The notes: generated by a model from the letters alone, not told the origin. 48,365 nt of DNA from Lachnospiraceae bacterium (GCA_029054245.1 JAIDFQ010000035.1:1-48365), one strand, 5' to 3'. Shown: positions 15,585 to 24,196, numbered from the stretch's first letter. Translations and numbers: made by a program.

Positions 15585-16439
15585 ATGAATCAGACTTACA
15601 TCACATTAAACAATGGAGCGAAAATCCCGCAGTTTGGCATGGGCGTATATATGGTGCCGGAAGGGGAGGAGACAAAGGGTGCGGTTCTGAATGCTCTTAA
15701 GATGGGCTACCGCCATATTGATACGGCCCACGCTTACCAGAACGAGCGCAGCGTAGGCGCTGCAATCCGGGAAAGCGGCATTCCCAGGGAAGAGATTTGG
15801 GTAACATCCAAACTTTGGCCCAATGAGTACGGCGAGGGCAAGACAATAGCCGCCATTGACAAAATGCAAAAACGCCTTGCGGTGGAATCCATTGACCTGC
15901 TTCTTCTGCACCAGCAGGTGGGCGATTATATGGGCGCATGGCGGGACTGTGAAAAGGCAGTCCGGCAGGGAAAAGTGAGGACAATCGGACTTAGCAATTT
16001 TGAATCCGAGCGGCTGGAAGAGGTCTGTGAGGCGGCAGAGATTAAGCCGGCGGTGCTGCAGGTGGAATGTCATCCTTATTTCCAGCAGGAAGAACTAAAG
16101 AAAAGGATTGCCCCTTATGGAACGGTGATTGAGGCATGGTATCCTATCGGGCATGGTGATTCAGATTTGATCGGGGAGCCGGTATTTGCAAAACTGGCAG
16201 ATAAATATGGGAAAACCAATGTGCAGATCATTCTGCGCTGGCATATCCAGGAGGGAAACATTATATTCCCGAAGTCAACGAATCCTCAGCACATCAAAGA
16301 CAATTCTGATATCTTTGATTTTGCCTTAACCAGTGACGAGATGGCAGAAATCAGGAAGATTAATAAGGGCGTGCGTTTTTTCAATATGACACTTAAGCAG
16401 CAGGAAGCACAGTTTACTTCATGGGAAGTGAATGATTAA
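15585..16439 (+). CDS. Aldo/keto reductase (2,5-diketogluconate reductase-like)
   Basis: This 284-residue AKR of the AKR5-like branch begins NNGAKIPQFGMGVYMV. The tetrad is Asp46 and Tyr51 in HIDTAHAYQNE, Lys76 in VTSKLW and His109 in LLLHQ. RTIGLSNF and QVECHPYFQQ are family strands. The cofactor loop FPKSTNPQHIKDN keeps the 2'-phosphate Lys/Ser but has His at the usual Arg. It probably reduces small carbonyl compounds with NADPH. AGAAGGAG precedes the ATG. A hairpin and a truncated MATE gene follow. Confidence 0.92.
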   Translation: MNQTYITLNNGAKIPQFGMGVYMVPEGEETKGAVLNALKMGYRHIDTAHAYQNERSVGAAIRESGIPREEIWVTSKLWPNEYGEGKTIAAIDKMQKRLAVESIDLLLLHQQVGDYMGAWRDCEKAVRQGKVRTIGLSNFESERLEEVCEAAEIKPAVLQVECHPYFQQEELKKRIAPYGTVIEAWYPIGHGDSDLIGEPVFAKLADKYGKTNVQIILRWHIQEGNIIFPKSTNPQHIKDNSDIFDFALTSDEMAEIRKINKGVRFFNMTLKQQEAQFTSWEVND

Positions 16440-16458
16440 GGAGGGGCAAAGATTGGAA

Positions 16459-16503
16459 ACGAACGAAATGGGGAGCCTGCCTGTAGGCAGCCTTTGCGTT
16501 CGT
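16459..16503. repeat. Hairpin between AKR and MATE remnant
   Basis: Outer arms ACGAACG (16459-16465) and CGTTCGT (16497-16503) enclose an inner stem CTGCC-TGTA-GGCAG. No T-run follows, so it is not a standard terminator. Confidence 0.5.
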
Positions 16504-16519
16504 ACCGGATAGGACAGTT

Positions 16520-17170
16520 GTGGGAGAAATCATAAAAATTGGGATTCCGGTGGTCTTAAGCAATTGCTTGGTTGCAGTCATTGCATTGGGAATGAATAGT
16601 ATCCTTATGGGACTTTCGTCGCTGGCTCCGGGGATTTATGTAATCTACATCCGCCTGCAGAGCTTTGTCATTATGCCGTCCAGCGGCATGCGCAGCGCAG
16701 GAATTTCGATTATCGCATACAATTATGGAGCAAAAGAGAAAGAACGTATCATGGACACTTTATGGAAAAGCCTGCATGTAAATGCTGTCATAGCAGCAGC
16801 CGGAATATTTGTTTTCCTTGCTTTCCCGGCACAGCTACTTGCCATGTTCAATGCGTCGGGTGACATGATGGAAATGGGGATCCCGGCTCTTAGGTTCATT
16901 GCTGCGGCCTTGCTGCTTACTACGACAACGCAGATTTTATCAGGTTTCCTGCAGGCTATGGGGCAGGGGATGGCAAGCTTTCTTGTTTCCATTTCCCAGG
17001 CAGTATTCCTGCTGCTTTTTGCATGGATATTTGCACGGACAGGAAGCACTACACTGGTCTGGCTGGCGTTCCCGGCTATGGAAATCATCCGCTTTGCAAT
17101 CGCGGCAGTTATGGTCAGATGGACTTATCAGGGAAAGATCGTGAAACTTCAGACTGCACAGGCAGGATAA
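16520..17170 (+). pseudogene. MATE-family efflux pump, C-terminal half
   Basis: The 216 residues begin at the second repeat of a MATE transporter (GEIIKIGIPVVLSNCLVAV) and run through about six membrane segments (SLAPGIYVIYIRLQSFV, ALRFIAAALLLTTTTQILSG, GFLQAMGQGMASFLV). A normal MATE has about 450 residues and twelve segments, so the first six are missing. The apparent GTG start has no good ribosome binding site. It is probably a deletion remnant. Confidence 0.7.
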
Positions 17171-17306
17171 AGTGAGGGATGGAAAAGAATGACTGAATTT
17201 TATAAGTAAGAGAGTGTCTATGATGCCTAATGTCCGGCTACCGGCTGATTAATACAGTAGCTGTATATGGGAATGAGGAAACCTCATGAAAGAAAGGTGG
17301 ATAAAA

Positions 17307-18269
17307 ATGGAGAAGACAAGAAAAATTGGACAGACAGATATTGAAATTACGGCAATCGGGTACGGATGTATGGGACAGACTCATGCCTACGGAGTTGTGG
17401 AGGCAGAGGAAGACATGGTAGCGCTTATGCGGTACGCCCATGAGGTAGGATATACCTTTTTTGACACTGCGCCGGTTTATGGAGAAGCAAATGAGCAGTA
17501 TCTGGGCAAAGCGGTGGCTCCTTTCCGCAAGGAGGCTGTGGTTGCCACAAAGTTTGGCATTGTGGACGACTCTTTCTTTACCGGAAATGAGGACGCTTTA
17601 AACAGCAGCCGTGATTCCATCTGGCAGCAGGTGGACGCTTCCCTGAAACGGCTAGGGACAGATTATATCGATCTGTATTACCAGCACCGCATCGATCCGA
17701 AGACAGAGCCGGAGGAAGTGGCTGGAACCATGGCGGAGCTGATAAAAGCAGGAAAAATCCGGGCATGGGGCGTTTCCTTTGCGCCGGAAGAATATATCCG
17801 AAGGGCTCATGCAGTATGTAAAATATCCGCCATCGAAAATATGTATTCCTTTGTGGCAAGGCAGGATGAGGGAACGTATTTCCCGCTCTGTGAAGAACTA
17901 GGAATCACCTATGTGTCGGCCTGCCCTCTTGCAAAAGGGTATCTTAGTAATCGCTACGCTGCCGGAACAAAATACCGGGAAGGTGACTGGCGGGCAGAGA
18001 TGAACCTGTTTAAGAAAGAGGGAATTGACGCAAACCTGGATTTGATGGATATGATCACGGAATTTGCCGAAAGGAAACAGGCAACTCCGGCACAGATCGC
18101 CCTTGCGTGGGAAATCACAAAGAAACCGTATCTGGTGCCGATTCCGGGCACAACAAAAAAAGAGCGGGTAAAGGAAAACTTTGATGCGGTGAATGTGGAA
18201 CTGTCACCGGCGGAAATGAAGGAGATCGAAGAAGCCCTGTCCCATATGGATATTGTGGGCATGGGATGA
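17307..18269 (+). CDS. Aldo/keto reductase
   Basis: The ATG at 17307 is preferred over 17286 because AAGGTGG lies about seven bases upstream. The protein has 320 residues: IGYGCMGQTHAYG at the N-terminus, Asp53 and Tyr58 in FFDTAPVYGEANE, Lys82 in VATKFG, His127 in YYQHRID, and LVPIPGTTKKERVKENF in the cofactor end. It resembles the AKR13/YghZ-like branch often annotated as general aldehyde or pyridoxal-type reductase; the substrate is unknown. The stop overlaps an esterase remnant by four bases (ATGA). Confidence 0.92.
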   Translation: MEKTRKIGQTDIEITAIGYGCMGQTHAYGVVEAEEDMVALMRYAHEVGYTFFDTAPVYGEANEQYLGKAVAPFRKEAVVATKFGIVDDSFFTGNEDALNSSRDSIWQQVDASLKRLGTDYIDLYYQHRIDPKTEPEEVAGTMAELIKAGKIRAWGVSFAPEEYIRRAHAVCKISAIENMYSFVARQDEGTYFPLCEELGITYVSACPLAKGYLSNRYAAGTKYREGDWRAEMNLFKKEGIDANLDLMDMITEFAERKQATPAQIALAWEITKKPYLVPIPGTTKKERVKENFDAVNVELSPAEMKEIEEALSHMDIVGMG

Positions 18270-18420
18270 GGCTGATGCGGATGCCTGTGAGAAAAAGAAT
18301 GACTCTGCTTGTGGAAGATAGAATCCACTGGGCGCGAAAGCGTCATGCGCAGCTTGCATGGGATTTTATGAAACAGTTTCGCAGAAATGAACAGGGAACG
18401 GTAGAACAAATAAATTTGCG
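18266..18420 (+). pseudogene. Alpha/beta hydrolase (esterase-like), C-terminal remnant
   Basis: After the overlapping ATG the frame reads DRIHWARKRHAQLAWDFMKQ and FRRNEQGTVEQI. This resembles the last helix of secreted esterase/depolymerase-like hydrolases (AWDFxKQFxRNxxG). Everything before it, including the nucleophile, is absent. The frame runs on into the next gene. Confidence 0.4.
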
Positions 18421-18434
18421 AGAGGTATATAGTT

Positions 18435-19436
18435 ATGAAAAGAATATTTGCAATTATGATTGCGCTGGCTTTTTGCTTTTCTGTGAACGCCTGTGGGCGG
18501 ACAGATAACGGTCAGTCGGAAGAACAGGTGGAAAGTCTGGCAAATGGGACGCAGGAGGACGCCGCGCAGAAGGAACAGCCGGTGGGCGAAGGTTTTGAAG
18601 GGCAGGCATTTGATCTTGGGGCAGGGACTGTCATACTGAACAGCGGATATGAAATGCCCATACTTGGCATTGGGACCTTCCGACTGTCCCAGAGTGAGGC
18701 GGAGGATTCCGTGTACTGGGCGCTCCGGGACGGTTATCGCTTGATCGACACGGCAAGGATTTATGGAAATGAGGCAGGTGTGGGCAGGGGAATCCAGAGG
18801 GCGATTGATGAAGGGTTCGTGACCAGGGAAGAAATTTTTGTCACCACCAAGATGTGGACGGATGATTATAGCAATGGTGCGGCGGCCATTGATGCCTCAC
18901 TTGAGAGATTGGGACTGGATTACATTGACCTTATGATCCTGCATCATTCAGCTCCGGGAAGCGATGCATCCGCATACCAGGCGATGGAACAGGCAGTAAG
19001 TGAGGGGAAGCTCCATTCTATTGGTCTTTCCAATTATTATACACCCGATGATTTTGACCGGCTTGTAGGTGAGACAACGATTACACCTGCCCTGCTTCAA
19101 AATGAAACCCATCCTTATCATCAAAGCACAGAGATGAAGGAACATCTGCAGCAGTATGGCACTGTTATGGAATCGTGGTTTCCTCTTGGAGGACGCGGCA
19201 ATACGCAGACATTATTCAATGATGAAACCATTGTTGAAATTGCAAATGCACACAATAAAACGTCTGCTCAGGTTATCCTGCGTTGGCATCTGCAGGCGGG
19301 AAATATTGCAATTCCTGGCTCCAGCAATGAGGCGCACATTCAGGAGAATTATGAGATTTTTGACTTTGAGCTGACAGAGGATGAGATGCAGAAAATGACC
19401 GCATTAGATCGGAATGAGAGATTTGCCTCTTACTAA
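18435..19436 (+). CDS. Aldo/keto reductase with a lipoprotein signal peptide
   Basis: The protein has 333 residues. Positions 1-20 (MKRIFAIMIALAFCFSVNAC) form a lipoprotein signal with lipobox VNAC and Cys20 as the lipidated residue. An acidic, Gln-rich linker (21-60) follows. An AKR5-like barrel occupies 65-333 with a complete tetrad: Asp105 and Tyr110 in LIDTARIYGNE, Lys139 in TTKMW and His170 in MILHHS. The NADP loop reads IPGSSNEAHIQEN, with Gly and His where relatives bind the 2'-phosphate with Lys and Arg. If exported, the enzyme acts outside the membrane where NAD(P)H is not normally found. It sits upstream of a second lipoprotein, a flavodoxin. Confidence 0.88.
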   Translation: MKRIFAIMIALAFCFSVNACGRTDNGQSEEQVESLANGTQEDAAQKEQPVGEGFEGQAFDLGAGTVILNSGYEMPILGIGTFRLSQSEAEDSVYWALRDGYRLIDTARIYGNEAGVGRGIQRAIDEGFVTREEIFVTTKMWTDDYSNGAAAIDASLERLGLDYIDLMILHHSAPGSDASAYQAMEQAVSEGKLHSIGLSNYYTPDDFDRLVGETTITPALLQNETHPYHQSTEMKEHLQQYGTVMESWFPLGGRGNTQTLFNDETIVEIANAHNKTSAQVILRWHLQAGNIAIPGSSNEAHIQENYEIFDFELTEDEMQKMTALDRNERFASY

Positions 19437-19461
19437 GAACAACAGATATGGGAGGTGACGG

Positions 19462-19715
19462 ATGAAAGTAATGCTTGTGAACGGCAGTCCTCATGAGAGG
19501 GGGTGTACCTATACGGCTCTTCGAGAACTTGCGGGTACTTTTGAAAAAGAGGGCATCCGGACGGATATTTTCTGAATCGGGAAAAAAGGTTTTATCTTAA
19601 GCCTGCGGCGGCATTGGTTTCGTCACGATATTGGAACATGGTTTACGGAAGTATCCCGGAGCAAATACAGGAAGCTGGGGAAAAGATGGGTATACCATTG
19701 CCCGAATACGATTAA
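19462..19715 (+). pseudogene. NADPH-dependent FMN reductase, internally deleted
   Basis: The first part reads MKVMLVNGSPHERGCTYTAL and RELAGTFEKEGIRTDIF, a flavodoxin-fold P-loop, and stops at 19573-19575. In another frame near 19605-19711, PAAALVSSRYWNMVYG and SIPEQIQEAGEKMGIPLPEYD form the C-terminus of the same family. The centre (about 100 residues) is missing. It lies between the AKR lipoprotein and the flavodoxin lipoprotein. Confidence 0.65.
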
Positions 19716-19726
19716 GGAGATTTACC

Positions 19727-20503
19727 ATGAAAAAATTTTTTTCTCAAAAAATAGTACTTTCGTTTTTTCTTTGTGGTCTGATGGCGGTTTCGTTTACAGC
19801 CTGCGGCGGAAACACCGGACAGGAAAATAATAATGATATAGCTGATACTTTGAATCCACTTCCTGAAAGCGGAGCGGACAGTGAGTCCGAGTCTGCTTCT
19901 GGGAGCGTGCGGGATGGCGGTACGGAAGGCTCTGAACAGGCGCCGGATTCTACGGAAAGTGTGGATGCAGACACGCCTGCGGGCAGCAATATTCTGGTAG
20001 CATATTTTTCTCTTGCGGATGAGCAGTATGAAGTGGGTGTGGTTGAAAAGGGCAATACACAGATTGTTGCAAAGATCATTGCGGATCAGACAGGAGCGGA
20101 TACATTTTCCATTGAATCAACAGTCGCTTATCCCACAACCTATGATGGACTGCTTGAAATATCCCGTGAGGAGGAAAACAATCCGCCGGAGATTGCCGGA
20201 ACAGTCGAAAACATGGACGACTACAATATAATCTTCATCGGTTACCCGATCTGGTGGGGAGATCTTCCTGCGATTGTGAAAGTATTTCTGGAAAGCTATG
20301 ATCTCTCCGGAAAGACAGTCATTCCTTTCTGTACCCATGCAGGAAGCGGGCTTTCGGGGACACAGGGAACCGTTGAGACTCTTTGTGATGGGGCAACGAT
20401 AGAAGATGGTCTTGCGGTGCGTGGAAAGACGGCACAGGAAGATATGGATTCGGCAGAAAGCTCAGTAACGGAATGGCTGCGTGGTCTGGGATTTGTGGAA
20501 TAA
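19727..20503 (+). CDS. Flavodoxin-domain lipoprotein
   Basis: The ATG at 19727 follows AAGGAG by eight bases; the longer frame from 19631 lies in the preceding remnant and is rejected. The protein has 258 residues: a signal peptide MKKFFSQKIVLSFFLCGLMA ending in the lipobox FTAC, a Ser/Glu/Asp-rich linker (~30-90), then a flavodoxin fold (~92-258) with ILVAYFSLADEQYEVG (phosphate loop), NIIFIGYPIWWGDLPAIVKVFLES (FMN-ring loop with paired Trp) and IPFCTHAGSGLSGTQGTVE. It should carry FMN on the outer membrane face and pass electrons. The neighbouring AKR lipoprotein suggests a joint surface function. Confidence 0.88.
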   Translation: MKKFFSQKIVLSFFLCGLMAVSFTACGGNTGQENNNDIADTLNPLPESGADSESESASGSVRDGGTEGSEQAPDSTESVDADTPAGSNILVAYFSLADEQYEVGVVEKGNTQIVAKIIADQTGADTFSIESTVAYPTTYDGLLEISREEENNPPEIAGTVENMDDYNIIFIGYPIWWGDLPAIVKVFLESYDLSGKTVIPFCTHAGSGLSGTQGTVETLCDGATIEDGLAVRGKTAQEDMDSAESSVTEWLRGLGFVE

Positions 20504-20531
20504 ACGCAGAGGAGAATTACATGATTTTTGA

Positions 20532-20886
20532 ATGGAGGATATCAAGGCAAAAACATTGATTGCATATTTTTCACATGCCGGGCAGAATTATACCCATGGC
20601 GGAATTGGATATTTAGAAGTTGGAAATACGGAAGTGGTGGCAAAAAAGCTCCATAAGCAGCTTAAGTGGAAATGGAAGGGGCTGCGCAACAGCAGGATTG
20701 AATCCCTGAACGGCTTGCATACGTTGGAATATGCGGAACAGATTGGGCTAGATAGAGCCTCCGGTGGATGGCAGGCGTGCAAAGGTGGATCTTGCCAGCG
20801 AAGCTGGCCCGGATGGAGCATTTTTTGACGGGGCATTTTATTTTGCGGAAGCAAAGCCGCTGGAGACAGTGCAGTCCATATGAAAT
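20532..20886 (+). pseudogene. Flavodoxin remnant and unidentified C-terminal fragment
   Basis: The start reads KTLIAYFSHAGQNYTHGG and YLEVGNTEVVAKKL, a cytoplasmic flavodoxin N-terminus. After about 45 residues the frame loses its family character. A different frame ends at 20886 with PPVDGRRAKVDLASEAGPDG and AFFDGAFYFAEAKPLETVQSI, the tail of a protein I do not recognise. This is probably another deletion junction. Confidence 0.55.
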
Positions 20887-20916
20887 ATATAAGGGAACAA
20901 TAAGGAGGATGAACAA

Positions 20917-22068
20917 TTGGCACAGGGAAAATTAGGATTTGGATTTATGCGGCTCCCGGTGATTGACGGGGTGCAGGAGAACATTGATCTGGAACAGCTG
21001 AACCAGATGGTGGATGAGTTCCTAGGGAACGGATTCACATATTTTGATACGAGCTATGCCTACCACAATGGAAAAAGTGAGGAGGCTTTAAGGAAGAGCG
21101 TGGTGGAACGGTATCCGAGAGAGCAGTTTACCATTGCCACAAAGCTTCCGACCTTTCTCATACAGACAGAAGACCAGGTGGAGGATATATTTGCGGGACA
21201 GCTTAAAAATCTGGGAACAGACTATGTGGATTATTACCTGCTTCACATCCTGAACACGAAATTCTACAATGGGCTGGATGGCAGGGGCGGTGTGGTAAAG
21301 AACTGCCACTTGTTTGAGCATGCACAGAAATGGAAAGAAGAAGGGAAAATCAAGCATCTCGGATTTTCCTTCCACGATTCGCCGGAGGTACTGGATCAGA
21401 TTCTAACGGAGCATCCGGAAGTGGAGTTTGTTCAGATTATCATCAATTATTTTGACTGGGAAAGCTATTTTATCGCAGCCAAAAGGTGCTATGAAGTGAT
21501 CCGCAAGCATGGGAAAAAAGTAGTCGTCATGGAGCCGGTTAAGGGAGGCGTTTTGGCACAGATACCAGAGGCGGCTGAAAAGAAACTCCGCACCATTGCA
21601 CCGGAAATGTCGCCGGCAGTATGGGCGCTTCGGTTTGCGGGCAGTATGGATGACGTGATAGCGGTGCTCTCCGGCATGTCCACGTTGGCGCAGGTGCAGG
21701 ACAATGTAAAGAATATGAAGGATTTCGTACCCCTTGGAGAGGACGATAAGAACATGCTGGTGACGATGGCAAAGGAACAGAAAGCGGCAGGACCGGAAGG
21801 CACTGGGGATTTTACAGAATATGAAAGTCTGACCTATCACGGTATTTCTGTGGCGGCAATTCTTGATACTTATAACTCTGCCATGGTGCAGCCAAATCCG
21901 TTGTTCTCCGGCGAGATGAACTACCTGGCAAATAAGCTGCTTGCCAGCGGTGTGACGGATATCAAACAGGAATTTCCGAAAGAGACGGTTCTGTTTCAGG
22001 GAAAAGATATCACGGCACAGGTGGAAGAAGCATGGAATTTCCTTCTGGAGCATGCGTTTGTGATGTGA
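20917..22068 (+). CDS. Aldo/keto reductase with an unusual Cys-free C-terminal extension
   Basis: A TTG start eight bases after AAGGAGG; the nearby ATG is in another frame. The protein has 383 residues. The barrel is like that of ferredoxin-type AKRs (Asp44 and Tyr49 in YFDTSYAYHNG, Lys76 in ATKLP, His110 in YYLLHIL, VVVMEPVKGGVLA, VIAVLSGMSTLAQVQDNV). The C-terminal ~95 residues, where relatives such as 25970 carry two [4Fe-4S] motifs, instead read TEYESLTYHGISVAAILD, PNPLFSGEMNYLANKLLASG, QGKDITAQVEEAWNFLLEHA and contain no Cys. The core looks functional. Electron transfer through clusters is excluded. Confidence 0.85.
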   Translation: MAQGKLGFGFMRLPVIDGVQENIDLEQLNQMVDEFLGNGFTYFDTSYAYHNGKSEEALRKSVVERYPREQFTIATKLPTFLIQTEDQVEDIFAGQLKNLGTDYVDYYLLHILNTKFYNGLDGRGGVVKNCHLFEHAQKWKEEGKIKHLGFSFHDSPEVLDQILTEHPEVEFVQIIINYFDWESYFIAAKRCYEVIRKHGKKVVVMEPVKGGVLAQIPEAAEKKLRTIAPEMSPAVWALRFAGSMDDVIAVLSGMSTLAQVQDNVKNMKDFVPLGEDDKNMLVTMAKEQKAAGPEGTGDFTEYESLTYHGISVAAILDTYNSAMVQPNPLFSGEMNYLANKLLASGVTDIKQEFPKETVLFQGKDITAQVEEAWNFLLEHAFVM

Positions 22069-22070
22069 TG

Positions 22071-22236
22071 ATTCAACGAAACAACTAAAATTCTCTCCAT
22101 TGTGTTCAGCGTATGGAGGAATCTTGGCGTGATTGGAATCTGCCTGGCAATGGTAGGGGACTGGCTGGTGAAAGCGGTATTGATCCTGATTCGTTACCGC
22201 AGCCGTAAGTGGACAAAATTTCAGGTGATTGATTAG
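22071..22236 (+). pseudogene. MATE-family efflux pump, last segments only
   Basis: The frame reads KILSIVFSVWRNLGVIGICL, AMVGDWLVKAVLILIRYR and SRKWTKFQVID with a stop at 22234-22236. This is the typical end of a MATE transporter (final two membrane segments and a basic tail). No start is available. It is a different remnant from the one at 16520, which already has its own C-terminus. Confidence 0.6.
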
Positions 22237-22603
22237 GACTAAAGAGTATTGGAAGAAAGAGGCAGTGGGGAAAATGAAAGAAATCAGAGTGGAAACAACA
22301 CACAGAATTCGATTATGTAAAGCTTGCGGAATGTGCAGTAAGAACTGTCCGGCGCAGATCAATATTCCTGAAGCATTGGGAATCTATGAGGAGTACCTGT
22401 CAGGTGATATGGGGATATTGGAAAAACTGGACGAAATGGAGTCATCCGGAAAGCCGATGGATTGCATTGAATGCGGCGCATGTTCTGCTCATTGTCCAAA
22501 TGGTGTGGACGTAAAAGAATTGGTAAGAGAACTGGCAATGATGCAGTCATGCCAGAGATTGATACCATCTCGGCATGGCAGGCAGAAGGAGATGGGAAGA
22601 TGA
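22229..22603 (+). pseudogene. Detached double [4Fe-4S] domain of a ferredoxin-type AKR
   Basis: The ATG at 22274 is a more natural start than the TTG at 22229. The protein contains CKACGMCSKNCPAQINIPEAL and, 50 residues later, CIECGACSAHCPNGVDVKELV, two C-x2-C-x2-C-x3-CP clusters with the spacing of the AKR C-terminal ferredoxin domain (compare 25970). The barrel is absent. It could be expressed as a free ferredoxin, but the absence of a good ribosome binding site and the surrounding remnants favour a fragment. Confidence 0.55.
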
Positions 22604-23064
22604 AAAAGATATGGGCGTTTTTTATGAGTGCAGGGCTTATGTCACTGCTTTTTCTGACCGGGTGTTCCCAGACGGGGCAGCCAGATCGGGAGCAGGACAG
22701 TATCCCGTCACAGCAGGAAACAGGAAAGGTCATTTATATTGACCCTTATGCGGGAGATGCCTATGACCTTCCGGCAGATCTGATACTGGTGACGCATTCC
22801 CATTTTGACCACAGCCAGACAGACAAAGTGGAATACCGCAATGAGGGCTGTCAGACCATTACGCAGAAAGAAGCTGTTTTAAACGGAGAGCATCAGATTT
22901 TTGATCTGGGCTATGTCACGGTGGAGACTGTGGAGGCAGGATATAATCCGCTGCACGATGTAAATGAGTGTGTGGGTTATGTGCTGACCTTCTCCAACGG
23001 GAAATCCGTTTATGTCACCGGCGACACATCCACAACGGATGGGGAAGAAATCATAGTTAAGTGA
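22600..23064 (+). pseudogene. Metallo-beta-lactamase-fold lipoprotein, truncated
   Basis: MKKIWAFFMSAGLMSLLFLTG with the lipobox LTGC is a lipoprotein signal. It is followed by VIYIDPYAGDAYDLPADLIL, VTHSHFDHSQ (the HxHxDH metal motif) and GYVLTFSNGKSVYVTGDTST, like UPF0173-type lactonase-fold hydrolases. The first strands (before VIYIDPY) and the C-terminal ~65 residues with the last metal His are missing; the frame ends soon after GDTSTTDG. It is probably inactive. Confidence 0.65.
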
Positions 23065-23131
23065 AACAGGGAATTATTGAAATGGGCAGATGACAGAGGA
23101 TGTTTCAGATTATCAAAAAGCGCCCAGTTTT

Positions 23132-24025
23132 TTAGGTTACTTTCGTCAAATCTCTTATTTCTTGCATAAACTTTTCAGAAGCTTTAGAGAATACTTGATA
23201 TTTTTTCCATATGATATTCATGCCTTCTTCTCTTTTTGGAGAGAGGGGGCGGAAGCATAGATTACTGTTGCCAGAAGTATTAATGATTTTATCAAATCCG
23301 ATTGCATATCCTAAGCCTTCCTCAACCATAAGGGAAGCATTAAAAAGTAAATTATAGGTGGCAACGATTTCTAATTCGGATATTTCCTTTTTTATCCATG
23401 CAGGCAATGTCCCGTTGTTATTATCTTGTTTCGACACAATCAGGGGAGTGTTCCACAAATCTTCCGGGGAAATCGTTTTTTTTACAGCCAGTGGTGAATC
23501 CTTCCGCATTAATACGCCCCAGACATCTTTATAAGGAAATGGTATCGAATTGTATTTTGAATGGTCTACAGAACCGAATACAATTCCAAAATCAATCAGT
23601 CCTTTGTCTAATTGTTCCAGGACAAATTCAGAATTTCCGCTGACAATATGGTAATGAATGCCGGGGTATGATTTATATAGCTCTTTTGCCGTTTTTGCAA
23701 TAAAGCGGACGGCATCGGTTTCACCTGCACCAATATGAATATCACCGACAATAACCTGATCGGAAAGGGAGATTTCTCGCTCTGCTTTTTGTACCAGATT
23801 TAGGATTTCTTCGGCACGTTTTCTCAAAATCATGCCTTCTTCTGTGAGTGTGACTTTTCTAGAGCCTTTTGTTCCTCGGATTAAAAGCTGTTTTCCTAAT
23901 TCTTCTTCCATAGCTTTAATTTGAGTAGAAACAGTAGGCTGAGATAGATGAAGTGATTCCGCAGCCCTTACAATGCTCTGTTCTCTTGCCACGGCAAGAA
24001 AATATTGAAGTACACGCAATTCCAT
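23132..24025 (-). CDS. LysR-family transcriptional regulator (copy B)
   Basis: The minus-strand ATG at 24025 (MELRVLQYFLAVAREQSIVRAAESL) is taken because the LysR fold begins there; the longer frame to 24079 is not needed. The protein has 297 residues with a complete HTH (LSQPTVSTQIKAMEEELGKQL) and effector domain. It is a paralogue of the regulator at 11518 (shared TLTEEGM, RKRAxEI, LDKGLIDFG, RPLSPK and WKKYQVFSKAxxKF). Its divergent target at 24197 has the same promoter-embedded motif as the alcohol dehydrogenase operon, so the two regulators may recognise the same operator. Confidence 0.9.
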   Translation of the reverse strand: MELRVLQYFLAVAREQSIVRAAESLHLSQPTVSTQIKAMEEELGKQLLIRGTKGSRKVTLTEEGMILRKRAEEILNLVQKAEREISLSDQVIVGDIHIGAGETDAVRFIAKTAKELYKSYPGIHYHIVSGNSEFVLEQLDKGLIDFGIVFGSVDHSKYNSIPFPYKDVWGVLMRKDSPLAVKKTISPEDLWNTPLIVSKQDNNNGTLPAWIKKEISELEIVATYNLLFNASLMVEEGLGYAIGFDKIINTSGNSNLCFRPLSPKREEGMNIIWKKYQVFSKASEKFMQEIRDLTKVT

Positions 24026-24108
24026 ATTCCTGATTCCTTCCTGTTCCCATTTTATAGTATAGTATAGCATGTAGTTCAATAGGTTTCAATTATGCAAGTC
24101 AATTAGAT

Positions 24109-24145
24109 ATAAGTATTTGTTATTGTGATCGGAAGGAAGTATAAT
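24109..24145 (+). promoter_or_regulatory. LysR-type box and promoter, copy B
   Basis: ATAAGTATTTGTTATTG (24109-24125) differs at one base from the box at 12664. The -35 TTGTTA (24117-24122) lies inside it, and TATAAT (24140-24145) follows after exactly 17 bases, the same geometry as copy A. Confidence 0.75.
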
Positions 24146-24196
24146 ACAAATACAAAACATGAAAATAATGACTCAGATTAGCGATGGTGAGTGAAG

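Noticed and set aside
16459-16503. Terminator after the AKR at 15585
   Set aside because: The hairpin is good but lacks a T-run, so it was listed as a repeat only.
19631-19726. N-terminal extension of the flavodoxin lipoprotein
   Set aside because: It overlaps the tail of the FMN reductase remnant in another frame and would bury the signal peptide.
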